Origin: Rhizobium sp. NFR03 | Lineage (GTDB): Bacteria > Pseudomonadota > Alphaproteobacteria > Rhizobiales > Rhizobiaceae | DNA: 64,000 bases | Assembly (NCBI RefSeq): GCF_900111275.1 | Contig: NZ_FOGR01000002.1 | Span: 868,001-932,000, forward strand | Direction: 5' to 3' | The notes under the pieces: model-generated | Database searches by the model: none | What the model saw: the letters and a program-made list of their open reading frames with translations, nothing else | What the model was told of the DNA's origin: nothing | Made by a program: the position numbers and the translations under genes | In this document: positions 16,977-26,686 of the stretch, one piece after another | Layout: each line of letters opens with the position of its first letter | How positions within the stretch are numbered: the first letter of the stretch is position 1

Positions 16977-17107
16977 GCTGCGGCAACCATTGTCTGCTGC
17001 GGGCGGCCCCGACTGGCGGCACCCGTTCTCTGGCCGACACTCTTACTGCATAAGTTGCGCTGCGGAAACGCTTTAAGCAGAAAAACAAGGGCGCCGCTAC
17101 CTTCGGT

Positions 17108-19810
17108 TCATGAGGCGAGTTGCCATTTCCCCGCCGCGAGATCCGCAAGCCCGTCGGCTGGCAGCGGCCTGGAGAAGGCGTAGCCCTGCAGGATGTCGCA
17201 GCCAAGGACGGCGAGCATTTCGGCATGCTCCAGCGTCTCCACGCCTTCCGCCACGGTCCCGATGCCCAGCGACCGGCCGATCTCGATGATCGCGCGCACC
17301 AGCGCCTGCTCGCGCGGGGCATGGGGGATGGGGGAGACCAGTTGCCGGTCGATCTTCAGCCGCTTCGGCTTGATTTTCAACAGGCTGACGATCGAGGTGT
17401 GGCCGGTTCCGAAATCGTCCAGTTCGATATCGATACCGAGCGCGACGATGCCGGCGATGTTGGCGGTGATGATCTCGTCGTCACCATCGAGGAAAATCGC
17501 TTCCACGAGTTCGAAACAAAGCTGCCCCGGCGCGAAGGCGAGGCCTGCGAGCGAGGCGAGCAGCGTCTCGTCCCGCAGCCGCCGTGCCGAAACGTTGACG
17601 GAGACGCGCGGGATGCGGATGCCGGCGGCTGTCCAGTGCATCAGGTCGATCAGCGCCCGCTCCATGACGATCTGGTCGAGCGCGGCCACGACATTCAGGT
17701 CCTCGGCGATCGACAGGAACCTGTCCGGCGTCAGCACGCCGTCACGCGGATGGTTCCAGCGGATCAGCGCCTCGACCCCGCAAAGCTGCAGCGTTTCCGC
17801 ATCGAATTGCGGCTGATACCAGGCCGTGAATTCGCCGCGCTCGATGCCTTCGAGGATTTCGTCGGCAATGCGCTTGCTGTTGACGATCTCCGACTGGAGG
17901 GCCTCGCTGAAGAATTCGTACCGGTTGCGGCCCCTCTCCTTGGCACGGTAGAGCGCGATATCGGCATTGACCATAAGCCGCCCGAGATCGGCGTCCGTAC
18001 TGCTACCGACGGCAATTCCGACACTGACGCCGAAGCGACAGGAGAAGCCTTCGTGGTCGACGGGCTGGCGCATCCGGGCGATGATCCGGTCGGAGAGCGC
18101 TTCGAGCTGCCCTGCAACCGGGTTCGGCACGAGAACGACGAACTCGTCTCCGCCGATCCGCGCGACCAGATCGTCGGCGCCGGCTTCCGTTTTGAGAACC
18201 CGCGAGGCATGGACCAGCATGGCATCGCCTGCGGCATGGCCGAGCGTATCGTTGATCTGCTTGAAGCGGTCGAGGTCGAGATGCAGCAGTGCCACATCGG
18301 TGGCGCGCCCGGGTTCCCGGTCGAGAAGAGCGGCGAGAGCGGCATCGAGCATGCGCCGGTTGCCGAGCCCGGTCAGGGGGTCGTGAAGCGCATTGTGCTC
18401 GATCCGGTCCTTGGCGGCCGCAAGCTCCGCCGTCTGCGCCTCGGCAAGCGCCTTGGCCTCCATCATCGCGTTCGTCAGGCGCACGTCCTCGGTAATGTCC
18501 CAGCTGAGGCCGGTCACTGTCTTGCGGTGGTCGAGCCCCATATTGACCGAGCCGATGTGGCGGATATGGCGCGTGCCCGTGGGCAGCACCACGCGGTAGT
18601 CCGTCTGGTACGGCTCGAGAAACATCACCGTATTGTTCAGCACTTCTTCCGCGTGCGGCAGGTCGTCGGGATGGATGTTCGTCTTCCAGGCCATCTGTCC
18701 CGGTGCGCCACTGCGCGGCGCAAGACCGTGAAGGCTGTACATCCGGTCGTCCCAGGTGCGCAGCCTTGTCTCGAGGTCGATCTCCCACACACCGAAACTG
18801 GAGCATTCGAGCGCCAGATTGAGCCGCCGCGACATGGCCAGGAATTCCCGGTTACGGCGGTCGAGCGCGCTGATGGCGCGTCGGCGCTCCCCCATCAGCC
18901 CGAATGTCAGGACAATCGGCACGATCACGATCATGGCGCAGGCCATGATCGTCCACGCGATTTCCTGCTGGTTGCCGGGCGGCTGGTCGAAGCCGCCGAG
19001 GGGCGCGCCCGCAAGCTGCCATGTGCCTCCCGGCAGTGATACCTCCTGCAGCACGGCGTCGGCATGAAACGTCGAATTCTTGCCGAAGAAGGCATCGCCG
19101 ATCTCGGCGCGATTGGAAACGTCGCGAATGCTGAGCGTGATCGTCGTGTTTCTGCCGGTGGCCACCGCGCCGCCTCCGGTCTTGGCCATGAGGTCCGCGC
19201 CGAGATAAACGGCGCTTTCATCGATCACGGCTTCGACGAAACCCCAGAGAACAGGCTGGCCGTGTGGGCTGGAGAAAACGGGGAGGTAGACGTCGAAACC
19301 GGTGGAGCCGTCGGGAAGCACCAGCAAACTGCCGATGGCCGCGTTCCCATGGGCCTGCGCCCGCTGTAGTGCGGTGCGTTGGGAATAGAACCTGTCGAGC
19401 CGCGTGCCCGCCATCCGGGCATGCTCCATGGATGGCATGACCCGGGAAATAACACCGCCGGGCGCAAGGCTGATGCGGCGGATGCCGGGATTGCGCTCCA
19501 TGATCTTTGTGGCGAGTGCGGCGAAGTGGGCCGGCGGAATGTCGCCGTCGAGCGCGATATCGTTCGCCAGCCCTGCAAGAGCGATCGTGTTCCGGTCGAT
19601 GTTCGCCTGGATCTGTGCCTCGACGAGGCGCAGCGTGCTCTGGACGTCGCTTCTCAGGGATGCCTGGAAATTCGCACTGTTCTGCGTCTGGTAGACATGC
19701 CCGGCTGCCAGAAGGATCAGCGTGGCCACGAGGGACGGGATGAGGGACGAGCGGGTGAAGCGCACCAAGATCGACGCCCTGGCACGAACAGCGTCCCCGA
19801 TTCCCGCCAT
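17108..19810 (-). CDS. CHASE-PAS-GGDEF-EAL membrane protein (c-di-GMP turnover)
   Basis: This 900-residue sensor has a membrane segment near residues 22-40 and a periplasmic CHASE domain (about 55-270). A second membrane helix lies at about 287-310, followed by a PAS domain with PAC-like region (about 325-450), GGDEF (about 480-640) and EAL (about 650-895). The cyclase motif IGGDEF is intact. The EAL motif (VEALIRWNHP) and the catalytic DDFGTGHTS and AEGVETLEHA segments are also intact, so both synthesis and hydrolysis of c-di-GMP are possible. ATG 19810 was chosen because it places a short basic N-terminus before the first helix; the frame extends 54 codons upstream without support. Confidence 0.9.
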   Translation of the reverse strand: MAGIGDAVRARASILVRFTRSSLIPSLVATLILLAAGHVYQTQNSANFQASLRSDVQSTLRLVEAQIQANIDRNTIALAGLANDIALDGDIPPAHFAALATKIMERNPGIRRISLAPGGVISRVMPSMEHARMAGTRLDRFYSQRTALQRAQAHGNAAIGSLLVLPDGSTGFDVYLPVFSSPHGQPVLWGFVEAVIDESAVYLGADLMAKTGGGAVATGRNTTITLSIRDVSNRAEIGDAFFGKNSTFHADAVLQEVSLPGGTWQLAGAPLGGFDQPPGNQQEIAWTIMACAMIVIVPIVLTFGLMGERRRAISALDRRNREFLAMSRRLNLALECSSFGVWEIDLETRLRTWDDRMYSLHGLAPRSGAPGQMAWKTNIHPDDLPHAEEVLNNTVMFLEPYQTDYRVVLPTGTRHIRHIGSVNMGLDHRKTVTGLSWDITEDVRLTNAMMEAKALAEAQTAELAAAKDRIEHNALHDPLTGLGNRRMLDAALAALLDREPGRATDVALLHLDLDRFKQINDTLGHAAGDAMLVHASRVLKTEAGADDLVARIGGDEFVVLVPNPVAGQLEALSDRIIARMRQPVDHEGFSCRFGVSVGIAVGSSTDADLGRLMVNADIALYRAKERGRNRYEFFSEALQSEIVNSKRIADEILEGIERGEFTAWYQPQFDAETLQLCGVEALIRWNHPRDGVLTPDRFLSIAEDLNVVAALDQIVMERALIDLMHWTAAGIRIPRVSVNVSARRLRDETLLASLAGLAFAPGQLCFELVEAIFLDGDDEIITANIAGIVALGIDIELDDFGTGHTSIVSLLKIKPKRLKIDRQLVSPIPHAPREQALVRAIIEIGRSLGIGTVAEGVETLEHAEMLAVLGCDILQGYAFSRPLPADGLADLAAGKWQLAS

Positions 19811-20077
19811 GTGACCCCATTCCCTCTGCGCTTGCCCAACATGTGAACTCGCCCGAAGGTAGTGACCGAAGATTAAGATCGTCTTATTTTCGAGGCATGC
19901 GACCGGTTGCAGAGGACGGCGCGTCGTCAATCCTCTGTTAACCATGTTTGCGCGAACCCGGTTCGCCGTCACATGCTCATCGGATTGTCACAAGGTTGGT
20001 GAATTTTTGCCACAATCGGCGCCCAAAAACTGCATCATATTCGAACAGTGAATCAAACAGCCAAGAGGGAGACACAG

Positions 20078-20338
20078 ATGCGTTTCGTCGTTGCGACATT
20101 GATGGCGACCGCCAGTTTCTTCTCGCCTCTCGCGGCTTTTGCCGATAGCGCCGATATCGAAGCGACGATCACGGGCATCGACACCGACAGGCTCAGCCTC
20201 TCGCTGGATGACGGAAAGAGCTATCAGGCACCCGAGGAATTCAATTTTGAAGGCCTGAAGGCCGGCGTCAAGGTCGTCGTGTTCTACACGGAAGTGGACG
20301 GCAAGCGCGTCATCAACGATCTCGAAGTCGTTCAGTAA
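20078..20338 (+). CDS. DUF1344 family small periplasmic protein
   Basis: This 86-residue protein has a clear signal peptide (MRFVVATLMATASFFSPLAAFA, cleavage about residue 22-23). A small all-beta domain follows with ITGIDTDRLSLSLDDGKSY and LKAGVKVVVFYTEVDG, as in DUF1344 proteins of rhizobia. The function of the family is unknown. GAGGGAGA lies 6 bases before the ATG at 20078, which decides against the in-frame start 30 bases earlier. It diverges from the CHASE-GGDEF-EAL gene across a 267-bp gap. Confidence 0.85.
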   Translation: MRFVVATLMATASFFSPLAAFADSADIEATITGIDTDRLSLSLDDGKSYQAPEEFNFEGLKAGVKVVVFYTEVDGKRVINDLEVVQ

Positions 20339-20361
20339 GGCATTTTCCGCTTCATTCCTCC

Positions 20362-20478
20362 CGTCATGCTCGGGCTTGTCCCGAGCATCCGCCGCGCTGC
20401 CCGCGATCCAGAGGATCATAGACCTTGCGGCATTTGCGGGGACGACATCAGATGCTCGGGACAGGCCCGAGCATGACG
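20362..20478. repeat. dispersed 117-bp palindromic element, copy A
   Basis: The terminal inverted repeats are 28 bp with one mismatch. Each begins CGTCATGCTCGGGC and itself contains a GCTCGGG/CCCGAGC hairpin. A second 117-bp copy at 22400-22516 carries the same interior in reverse orientation, and a shortened relative lies at 50996-51081. It resembles the RIME/REP-like intergenic elements known in rhizobia. Confidence 0.8.
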
Positions 20479-20590
20479 AAGGTGGTGGCGAACGGTTACC
20501 CAAAATCCATGCCGGGCATTGATTGACCATAAACCCTATGGACACGCGCCCGGTTTGCCGGCCACCGTTCTGCCCACGGAGATAACCGTT

Positions 20591-21175
20591 TCAGACCCAG
20601 CCGACCGTGCCGTTCTCGATCTTCAGAATCCGGTCCTGCGGAATGGCCCCCATCGAGGCCTCCTCGGGGGCCATGGCGCCGAGCAGCTTGAAGACGCTGC
20701 GAATGACACCGCCATGGCTGACGCAGACGGTGGGAACCGTGACGTCCTTCATCCACGACGCGATGCGCCATGAGAGGATCTCGTAGCTTTCCGCGTCGTC
20801 GCCGGGGGGTATGAAGTCCCACTTGGAGGCTTCCCGCTCGGCGACCCGCTCCGGGACGCTCGCCTCCAGCTCTTCCAGCGTGAAGCCCTCCCAGTCGCCG
20901 AAGGAAACCTCCTTCAGCCGGTCGTCTGTCCGATAAGCAGTGGCGTCCAGCCCCATCGCGCCGCGCAAAAGCTCCATGGTCTCGCGCGTCCGTCCGAGCG
21001 GGCTTGCCACGTAATCGAACGAGGTGGCTTGCGTGCCGAGAATCTGCGCCAGCGCCCGGCCATTGCCGCGCGCCTGATCGCGACCCGTGTCGTTCAGCGG
21101 AATGTCCTTCTGGCCCTGCATGCGAATTTCCGCATTCCAGTCGGTCTGGCCGTGGCGGATCATGTAGATCAACAT
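20591..21175 (-). CDS. histidine phosphatase family protein (phosphoglycerate mutase-like)
   Basis: This 194-residue member of the histidine phosphatase superfamily begins MLIYMIRHGQTDWN, carrying the RHG phosphohistidine motif at residues 7-9. The second catalytic His is in VCVSHGGVIRS near 150, and a conserved acidic residue is in LKEVSFGDWEG (about 85-95). No cofactor-dependent mutase-specific features were identified, so a phosphatase role is more likely than glycolytic mutase. It lies 96 bases downstream of fabI on the same strand. Confidence 0.88.
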   Translation of the reverse strand: MLIYMIRHGQTDWNAEIRMQGQKDIPLNDTGRDQARGNGRALAQILGTQATSFDYVASPLGRTRETMELLRGAMGLDATAYRTDDRLKEVSFGDWEGFTLEELEASVPERVAEREASKWDFIPPGDDAESYEILSWRIASWMKDVTVPTVCVSHGGVIRSVFKLLGAMAPEEASMGAIPQDRILKIENGTVGWV

Positions 21176-21271
21176 GGGAAATGCCTTCTGCGGGGGAGGG
21201 CGCGATGCGCACCCCCGGCCAAGCCGGATCGAACCGGCTCCGTGGCAATGCGCGATCGATAAGAGGGGAGG

Positions 21272-22090
21272 TCAGTCCTTGACGACGGCAATATCCGGCG
21301 CATCGACGGCCTTCATGCCGACGACATGGTAACCGCTGTCGGCATGGTGCACTTCACCGGTGACCGAGCGCGACAGGTCCGACAGCATATACAGGCCGAC
21401 ATCGCCGACCTCGTCGATCGTCACGGTGCGGCGCAGCGGCGCGTTATACTCGTTCCACTTCAGGATGTAGCGGAAGTCGCCGATGCCGGAGGCTGCCAGC
21501 GTCTTGATCGGGCCGGCGGAGATCGCGTTGACGCGGATGTTCTTCGGGCCGAGATCGACCGCGAGATACTTTACGCTGGCTTCCAGCGCGGCCTTGGCGA
21601 CGCCCATGACGTTGTAGTTCGGCATGACCTTTTCGGCGCCGTAATAGGTCATGGTCAGCAGCGAGCCGCCGTCCGTCATCAGCTTTTCCGCGCGGCGCGC
21701 GACCGAGGTGAAGGAGTAGACCGAGATCTGCATGGTCTTGGCGAAGTTGTCGGGCGAGGTGTCGACATAGCGGCCGGTCAGTTCGTCCTTGTCGGAAAAG
21801 CCGATGGCGTGGACGACGAAGTCGATCTTGCCCCAGGTCTTCTCGATATGGTCGAAAACGGCGTCGATGCTGGCCTCGTCGGACACGTCGCAATGGCCGG
21901 CGAGAATGCCGCCGAGTTCGGCCGCCAGCGGCTCCACGCGCTTCTTCAGGGCGTCGCCCTGGTAGGTGAAGGCGATTTCGGCACCCTGCGCATGGATCGC
22001 CTTGGCAATGCCCCAGGCGATCGACCTGTTATTGGCGACGCCCATGATCACGCCGCGCTTTCCACTCATCAAACCGGATGTTTGCGCCAT
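21272..22090 (-). CDS. fabI: enoyl-[acyl-carrier-protein] reductase (NADH)
   Basis: This 272-residue short-chain dehydrogenase-like enzyme performs the last reduction of fatty acid elongation. The FabI type is shown by GVANNRSIAWGIAKAIHAQG (about 17-36, the altered nucleotide-binding loop) and VHAIGFSDKDELTGRY (about 93-108). The catalytic pair lies in TMTYYGAEKVMPNYNVMGVAK (Tyr-x6-Lys, about 147-167). It ends in a typical C-terminus, VDAPDIAVVKD. The histidine phosphatase gene follows. Confidence 0.96.
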   Translation of the reverse strand: MAQTSGLMSGKRGVIMGVANNRSIAWGIAKAIHAQGAEIAFTYQGDALKKRVEPLAAELGGILAGHCDVSDEASIDAVFDHIEKTWGKIDFVVHAIGFSDKDELTGRYVDTSPDNFAKTMQISVYSFTSVARRAEKLMTDGGSLLTMTYYGAEKVMPNYNVMGVAKAALEASVKYLAVDLGPKNIRVNAISAGPIKTLAASGIGDFRYILKWNEYNAPLRRTVTIDEVGDVGLYMLSDLSRSVTGEVHHADSGYHVVGMKAVDAPDIAVVKD

Positions 22091-22399
22091 CGTGTCTGCC
22101 CCTGAATGCCTCTGGATCGGACCGGCCAGGCGCCAGCCGAAATCATGCTTGAAAAAGATACTGCCCCGATCGCTGCCGCACCCGCGCGTCTGCGAGGGGC
22201 GATCCGGTTCGCGAGGCCTCGCTATGGCATAGGCTTACAAGGCGTTCAAGCTTGGGGAGGATCAGGAACTGTTAGGACCGGTAACAAACGGTCAGTGTCC
22301 ACTGTGAATGTCGCATCTTCGTCATGAACGGGGGTGATTTTCACACGCACAGTGCGTGAAGGGCGACGGGAAGGTGGCTTCTTCGTCCGCCCTCTCCTC
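22091..22399. other. intergenic region upstream of fabI
   Basis: These 309 bases contain no supportable gene. They should include the fabI promoter on the reverse strand. A short repeated CGGTAACAAACGGT block lies near 22280. A GGAAC near 22266 is not followed by the EcfG -10 at the right distance. The stretch ends at the dispersed palindromic element copy B. Confidence 0.5.
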
Positions 22400-22516
22400 C
22401 GTCATGCTCGGGCTTTTCCCGAGCATCTGCTGTCGTCCCCGCAAATGTCGCAACGTCCATGGTCCTCCCGATCGCGGGCAGCGCGGCGGATGCTCGGCAC
22501 AAGGCCGGGCATGACG
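22400..22516. repeat. dispersed 117-bp palindromic element, copy B (inverted relative to A)
   Basis: It is the same length as the element at 20362-20478. The roughly 60-bp interior is the reverse complement of copy A's interior with a few substitutions, while the terminal inverted repeats keep their outer sequence. It lies between the convergent ends of the fabI upstream region and the DnaJ-like gene. Confidence 0.8.
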
Positions 22517-22576
22517 ACAGAGGTGGCGTCGCTCGACGTCGGAAGAATGCCATCAGAAGCATCGAACAAAACCGTA

Positions 22577-23743
22577 TCAGAGCACCAGCCCGTCGCGCTG
22601 GCTGCGCATGAGGTCCATCAGTTTCTGGTCGGGACGCTCGCCAAGTGTCAGGCTGAGCTCGACGATCAGCGCGCCACGCCCGCCTTCGGCCGTCATCAGG
22701 CCCTGCTCGGGGATGCGCAGCGGCCTGTCCGGGCCAGACCATTTGGGAATGACGAGCGGTGCGTGCCCCGTGACGGTCGCAACCATCGTGGTGCAGCCGA
22801 GCACGGCATCGTGCAGCGATAGCGACAGGGTGGTGCGCAGGTCCGTTCCATCGACGCGAAACCGCTCATGTCGCGCGACGCGGATGCTGACGAGCGCATC
22901 GCCGCGCGCAGTACCCTGCCGGTAGCCCTGTTCGCGCAGGCGAATGAGGCTCCCGTCGGTCGTGCCGGCCGGCAGCGCCACTTTCAGCACCTGCCCGTCG
23001 GGCAGCGTCGCGGTCACGCGTCGGCGCTTGAACAGGTCCTCGACGGTCGCGACGGCCTCGCAGACGAGATCCGGCACGCGTTCGGCAGCCGGTTTTTCCC
23101 CCGGCCTTTCCCCCGTTCTTTCCCCCGTTCTTTCCATGACCTTTTCAGACGTCCTGTCCGCAGCCTTTTCTCCCGTCACCGGCAATATCCGGCGGAACAG
23201 GCTGGACACGATCTCGGCGGCCGGGGCGGCTGCACGGGCAAGGATGCTCGGGCCGGTGGACGCGCCGGCTGACGCAGCCTCGGCGGCATTTTCGGGCGGT
23301 GCCTCGTCCGCGACCTTCACGTCCGCCGGGGCGTCGTTCTTCGACGCGGGTGCCGGGCGTGGTGCGGGCCTCGATGCTGCGGCCTTCGCCGCCTCCGGCT
23401 TGCCATTGTCCGTGCCGAAGATACGCGAAACCGCCTCTTCCGCCGTCTCCGGACCGACAGCCTGTTCGGGCGCCGAGGGGTTTGCGCGCCGCTTCATTTC
23501 TTCCATGCGGCGCAGGTCCGCATTGCGGCGGGCCTGATCGTAGCGGTTGCGCATCTGCGGGTCCTTGAGGACCTCGTAGGCGCGGCCGGCCTCGGCAAAG
23601 CGCGCCGTCGCGTTCGGATCTTCACGGTTCTGGTCGGGATGCACGGCCTTGGCCATGGCGCGCCATGCGGCCTTGATCTCGTCGGGGCCGGCATTGCGGC
23701 GCACGCCGAGGACGGCATAGGGGTCTTGCATCGACATCTTCAT
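22577..23743 (-). CDS. DnaJ-like co-chaperone with long low-complexity linker
   Basis: This 388-residue protein has an N-terminal J domain (about 5-75) carrying the HPD motif ([12 protein letters not shown]). A long Ala/Glu/Arg-rich linker (about 75-235) follows, then a C-terminal DnaJ substrate-binding domain (about 235-380). The zinc-finger cysteines of DnaJ proper are absent, so it belongs to the CbpA/DjlA-like class. The linker holds a degenerate tandem repeat of ERTGER type, encoded by repeated CCCCGTTCTTTC blocks on the forward strand. A GAGGATG element precedes the start; further ATGs two and four codons in are possible. Confidence 0.88.
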   Translation of the reverse strand: MKMSMQDPYAVLGVRRNAGPDEIKAAWRAMAKAVHPDQNREDPNATARFAEAGRAYEVLKDPQMRNRYDQARRNADLRRMEEMKRRANPSAPEQAVGPETAEEAVSRIFGTDNGKPEAAKAAASRPAPRPAPASKNDAPADVKVADEAPPENAAEAASAGASTGPSILARAAAPAAEIVSSLFRRILPVTGEKAADRTSEKVMERTGERTGERPGEKPAAERVPDLVCEAVATVEDLFKRRRVTATLPDGQVLKVALPAGTTDGSLIRLREQGYRQGTARGDALVSIRVARHERFRVDGTDLRTTLSLSLHDAVLGCTTMVATVTGHAPLVIPKWSGPDRPLRIPEQGLMTAEGGRGALIVELSLTLGERPDQKLMDLMRSQRDGLVL

Positions 23744-23893
23744 GGTTCATCCTCGTCCAGCGACGGCTCGCGCGCTGTTACCGGCGGGAATGATGAAAAG
23801 AAGGGCGTTAAGGACAGGTTTATCGAAGCGGAAACACGGGCAGCACCCGGGCGCATAAGTGCGCAGAGGGTTAAGATTGCGTTTGCGGGCGTA

Positions 23894-24346
23894 TCAACTG
23901 CGCGGGGCAAAGCTGGTCAGCGTCCAGTCGCCATCGCCCGTCCGGCAGGTGTTGCCGTCGAACTTGGCGATACCCTGATAGGAGTGCCGCGTCGTCGTGA
24001 AGCGGCGGCACACCATCCCGCCGACGGTCTGCTCCTGAATGCTGGAGATGACGCCGGCGCTGCCGGATTGCGCATTGGCCCAGGGGATGGGGTTGCCGGC
24101 GACCTCGCGCACATTAGCGGTGGAAACGGCTGTCTGCACGGCGGCCGCGTCGATCATAGCCGGACTGGGCGGCGCGGGTATGGAGCCGGTGCGAACGTTA
24201 TCGACGCCGGCTGCGTCGCCAAGGCCGATCCCGTTGCCCATGCAGCCCGAAAGCCCGGCAATGCAAAGCCCGAGCGTCATCGCTCCTGCAAGACGCGAGA
24301 AGAGCTTGGTGTCGCAGGCGCGTTTTGCTATGTCTTTCACGGTCAC
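23894..24346 (-). CDS. small surface lipoprotein (RT0821/Lpp0805-like)
   Basis: This lipoprotein has about 150 residues. A basic N-region is followed by a hydrophobic stretch ending in the lipobox LSGC (Cys about residue 33). The mature part contains [19 protein letters not shown] and [17 protein letters not shown], which resembles the short surface-antigen family common in Rhizobiales. The function is unknown. The start is a GTG near 24346 or 24340; the upstream ATG at 24430 would add an unlikely N-terminus overlapping the pdxH leader. It diverges from pdxH. Confidence 0.7.
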   Translation of the reverse strand: MTVKDIAKRACDTKLFSRLAGAMTLGLCIAGLSGCMGNGIGLGDAAGVDNVRTGSIPAPPSPAMIDAAAVQTAVSTANVREVAGNPIPWANAQSGSAGVISSIQEQTVGGMVCRRFTTTRHSYQGIAKFDGNTCRTGDGDWTLTSFAPRS

Positions 24347-24442
24347 CCTGTCGGACTTGAAATGGCTACGGTGTCGCTCGAAACGGCATGTCCGCGGCCT
24401 ACATGTGAGGTCGGCATCGGCAGCCTGCATTGGAAACGGAAT

Positions 24443-25063
24443 ATGACGGAAATCCGGTTAACAACTGGTGACTTCACCGAGGAAAACGAACCATTTACGC
24501 TGTTCGGCACCTGGCTGAAGGAGGCGCAGGAAACCGAGATCAACGACCCGAACGCCGTCGCGCTCGCCACCGTCGATCCGGACGGACTGCCCAATGTCCG
24601 CATGGTGCTGCTGAAGGACTTCGACGCCGACGGTTTCGTGTTCTACACCAACTTCGAAAGCCAGAAGGGCCGCGAGATTCTGGCGACCCGCAAGGCGGCC
24701 ATGTGCTTCCACTGGAAGAGCCTGCGCCGGCAGGTGCGCCTGCGCGGCACGGTCGAGATCGTCAGCGACGCGGAGGCCGACGCCTATTACCAGTCGCGCG
24801 CGCGCGGCAGCCGCATCGGCGCCTGGGCCTCCAAGCAGTCGCGCCCGCTCGAAAGCCGCTTCGCGCTCGAAAAGGCTGTCGCCGAGTTCACCGCCCGCCA
24901 CCCGATCGGCGAGATCAAGCGCCCGCCTTACTGGTCCGGCTTCCGCATCCGCCCGGTGTCGATCGAGTTCTGGAAGGATGGCGCCTTCCGCCTGCACGAC
25001 CGCATCGAGTTCCGCCGTCCCGAGACCGCTGGCGACTGGTCCAAGGTGCGCATGTATCCTTGA
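24443..25063 (+). CDS. pdxH: pyridoxamine 5'-phosphate oxidase
   Basis: This 206-residue FMN enzyme makes pyridoxal 5'-phosphate. Typical segments are [27 protein letters not shown] (about 33-59, in part), [13 protein letters not shown] (about 68-80), [12 protein letters not shown] (about 92-103), QSRPLESR near 135, and the C-terminal [10 protein letters not shown] plus WSKVRMYP, which matches the family's RLAP-like end only loosely. The frame is open far upstream, but ATG 24443 fits the family length. It diverges from the lipoprotein gene and converges with the polysaccharide deacetylase gene. Confidence 0.95.
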   Translation: MTEIRLTTGDFTEENEPFTLFGTWLKEAQETEINDPNAVALATVDPDGLPNVRMVLLKDFDADGFVFYTNFESQKGREILATRKAAMCFHWKSLRRQVRLRGTVEIVSDAEADAYYQSRARGSRIGAWASKQSRPLESRFALEKAVAEFTARHPIGEIKRPPYWSGFRIRPVSIEFWKDGAFRLHDRIEFRRPETAGDWSKVRMYP

Positions 25064-25067
25064 GCCA

Positions 25068-26093
25068 CTAACGGCCCTTCATCAGGCGGAAGGGAATGCC
25101 GGAGGCCAGAGCCGAGACATGGCCCGGCCTCTGGAAATGCCCGTTGAGCGAGATCCGGGGCAGGGCGGTCGGATCGGCATCGCCTGCAAGCGTGCCCGGC
25201 CGCGTCGTTACCGCGACGAGGCCATGGCTGCCGGCAAGCGCCATGTCGCGGGATGATACAGCCCGCGCATCGCCATAGGGATAGGCGAACGTCGTCGGCC
25301 GAACGCCGGTAACCGCGGCGACCGCCTCGACGGAACGCAGGATCTCGTCTTCCGCCTCATTGTCGGATAGCCGCGCCAATGCGCGGTGACTGACGGTATG
25401 CGCTCCGATCGCGGCTCCAGGCAGGCGGGAGAGCACGACAAGCCCCGCCGCGTCCAGCGTCAGCCGGTCGGTGAGCGACAGCGGATCGAGACCCTCGGCA
25501 CGGGCCAGCCGGTCGATGTCGGCGACAGCGGTCGCCTCGTCCACGGAATGGACGAAATCCGCAAAGCGCGTGAACGCGGCCTGCATCTGCTGCGGTGTCT
25601 GGAGGTGCAGGCGCTCCGGCCCGGCGCCGAAGTCGAAGGTCAGCCGGGGTTTTGCCTGCAGCAGCTCCGCCAGCGTCTCCCACCAGAGGCTCCGCGTTCG
25701 CGTCACGAAACCTTCCGTCGCAAACACGGTGAACGGCACCCCGTGATGGGCAAAGACCGGAGCGGCATGGTCGAGATTGTCGCGATAGGCATCGTCGAGC
25801 GTGAAGACGGCAACGGGTTTTACGTCGTCGCCGGCAAGATGCGCCGGAAGATCGGCAAGCGGGACGAATCCGTAGCCATCGCGTTTCAGCCGGACGATGG
25901 CCGCATCGAGAGCCTGCGGCGTGATCTCCAGATGCGCATTCGGCGAAAACATGGCGGCCACGAACGGTCGCACGTGATGCAGCGTAAAGATCGCCCCGCG
26001 CCCGCGTGCCCCCCGCATCAGTCCCGCCGCCGACATTCCGCGCGCAAACGCCAGCCCGCCGGCAATGACGCGCCTCTTGATCAATGGATTCAC
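25068..26093 (-). CDS. polysaccharide deacetylase (NodB-like) family protein
   Basis: This 341-residue carbohydrate esterase family 4-like protein has FTLDDAYRDN (motif 1, about 95-104; usually TFDDGY, here TLDDAY). The zinc-binding HTVSH of motif 2 is near 230, and AYPYGDARAVSS (motif 3) is near 275. The insertion between motifs 1 and 2 is long. No signal peptide is evident. It probably acts on a cell-surface or exported polysaccharide; the substrate is unknown. The start is a GTG with AGGAG 12 bases upstream; an in-frame start 207 bases earlier lacks support. It converges on pdxH with a 4-bp gap. Confidence 0.85.
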   Translation of the reverse strand: MNPLIKRRVIAGGLAFARGMSAAGLMRGARGRGAIFTLHHVRPFVAAMFSPNAHLEITPQALDAAIVRLKRDGYGFVPLADLPAHLAGDDVKPVAVFTLDDAYRDNLDHAAPVFAHHGVPFTVFATEGFVTRTRSLWWETLAELLQAKPRLTFDFGAGPERLHLQTPQQMQAAFTRFADFVHSVDEATAVADIDRLARAEGLDPLSLTDRLTLDAAGLVVLSRLPGAAIGAHTVSHRALARLSDNEAEDEILRSVEAVAAVTGVRPTTFAYPYGDARAVSSRDMALAGSHGLVAVTTRPGTLAGDADPTALPRISLNGHFQRPGHVSALASGIPFRLMKGR

Positions 26094-26302
26094 GACCTGC
26101 CGACACTCCTCTTGGATGGGTGAGGCAACTGTAGGGCGCAGGAGGTAAAGGCTCCCTGAACGATCGAGACGAGAAGGTCGGCGAACGCGTCGCCTTTGTC
26201 GCAGACGTTGGATTGGACGAGGCCTCGCATTGCCGGTACAACGGGAAAGCGGACGAGATGACGATGCTCGTGCCGCCGGACATCCGGAATCGAGGGACAA
26301 TC

Positions 26303-26686
26303 ATGACCGAAGACAGCGCGCATTATCCGCCGGTCGATCCGATCAAGGCGGGCCTGCGCGGTCGCTGCCCGCGCTGCGGGGAGGGCAAGCTGTTTCAGGG
26401 CTATCTCGCTCTGCGCCCCCGCTGCGCCGCCTGCGGGCTCGATTACGATTTCGCGGATGCGGGCGATGGCCCCGTGGTCTTCGTCATCCTCATCATCGGC
26501 TTCATCACGGTCGGCGCAGCACTCTGGGCGGAGGTGAATTACAGCCCGCCGCTGTGGCTGCATTTCCTGCTCTGGATTCCGCTCGCCATCGTCCTGTCGC
26601 TCGCGCTGACGCGCATGCTGAAAGGCGTGCTGATCGACCTGCAATATCGCAACAATGCCAGGCCCGGCGAAATCGACCGTGGCTGA
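26303..26686 (+). CDS. DUF983 family membrane protein
   Basis: This 127-residue protein has two CxxC zinc-ribbon-like pairs (CPRCGEGKLF and CAACGLDYD), followed by two transmembrane helices (about 55-75 and 82-103). DUF983 genes commonly sit in the cytochrome c oxidase (cta/cox) cluster of alphaproteobacteria, as here just before surf1. A role in oxidase assembly is inferred from context only. GAGGGACA lies 5 bases before the chosen ATG, against an in-frame start 90 bases upstream. Confidence 0.88.
   Translation: MTEDSAHYPPVDPIKAGLRGRCPRCGEGKLFQGYLALRPRCAACGLDYDFADAGDGPVVFVILIIGFITVGAALWAEVNYSPPLWLHFLLWIPLAIVLSLALTRMLKGVLIDLQYRNNARPGEIDRG

Noticed and set aside
22262-22300. EcfG promoter starting at a GGAAC near 22266
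   Set aside because: The sequence 16 bases downstream reads AAAC, not CGTT.
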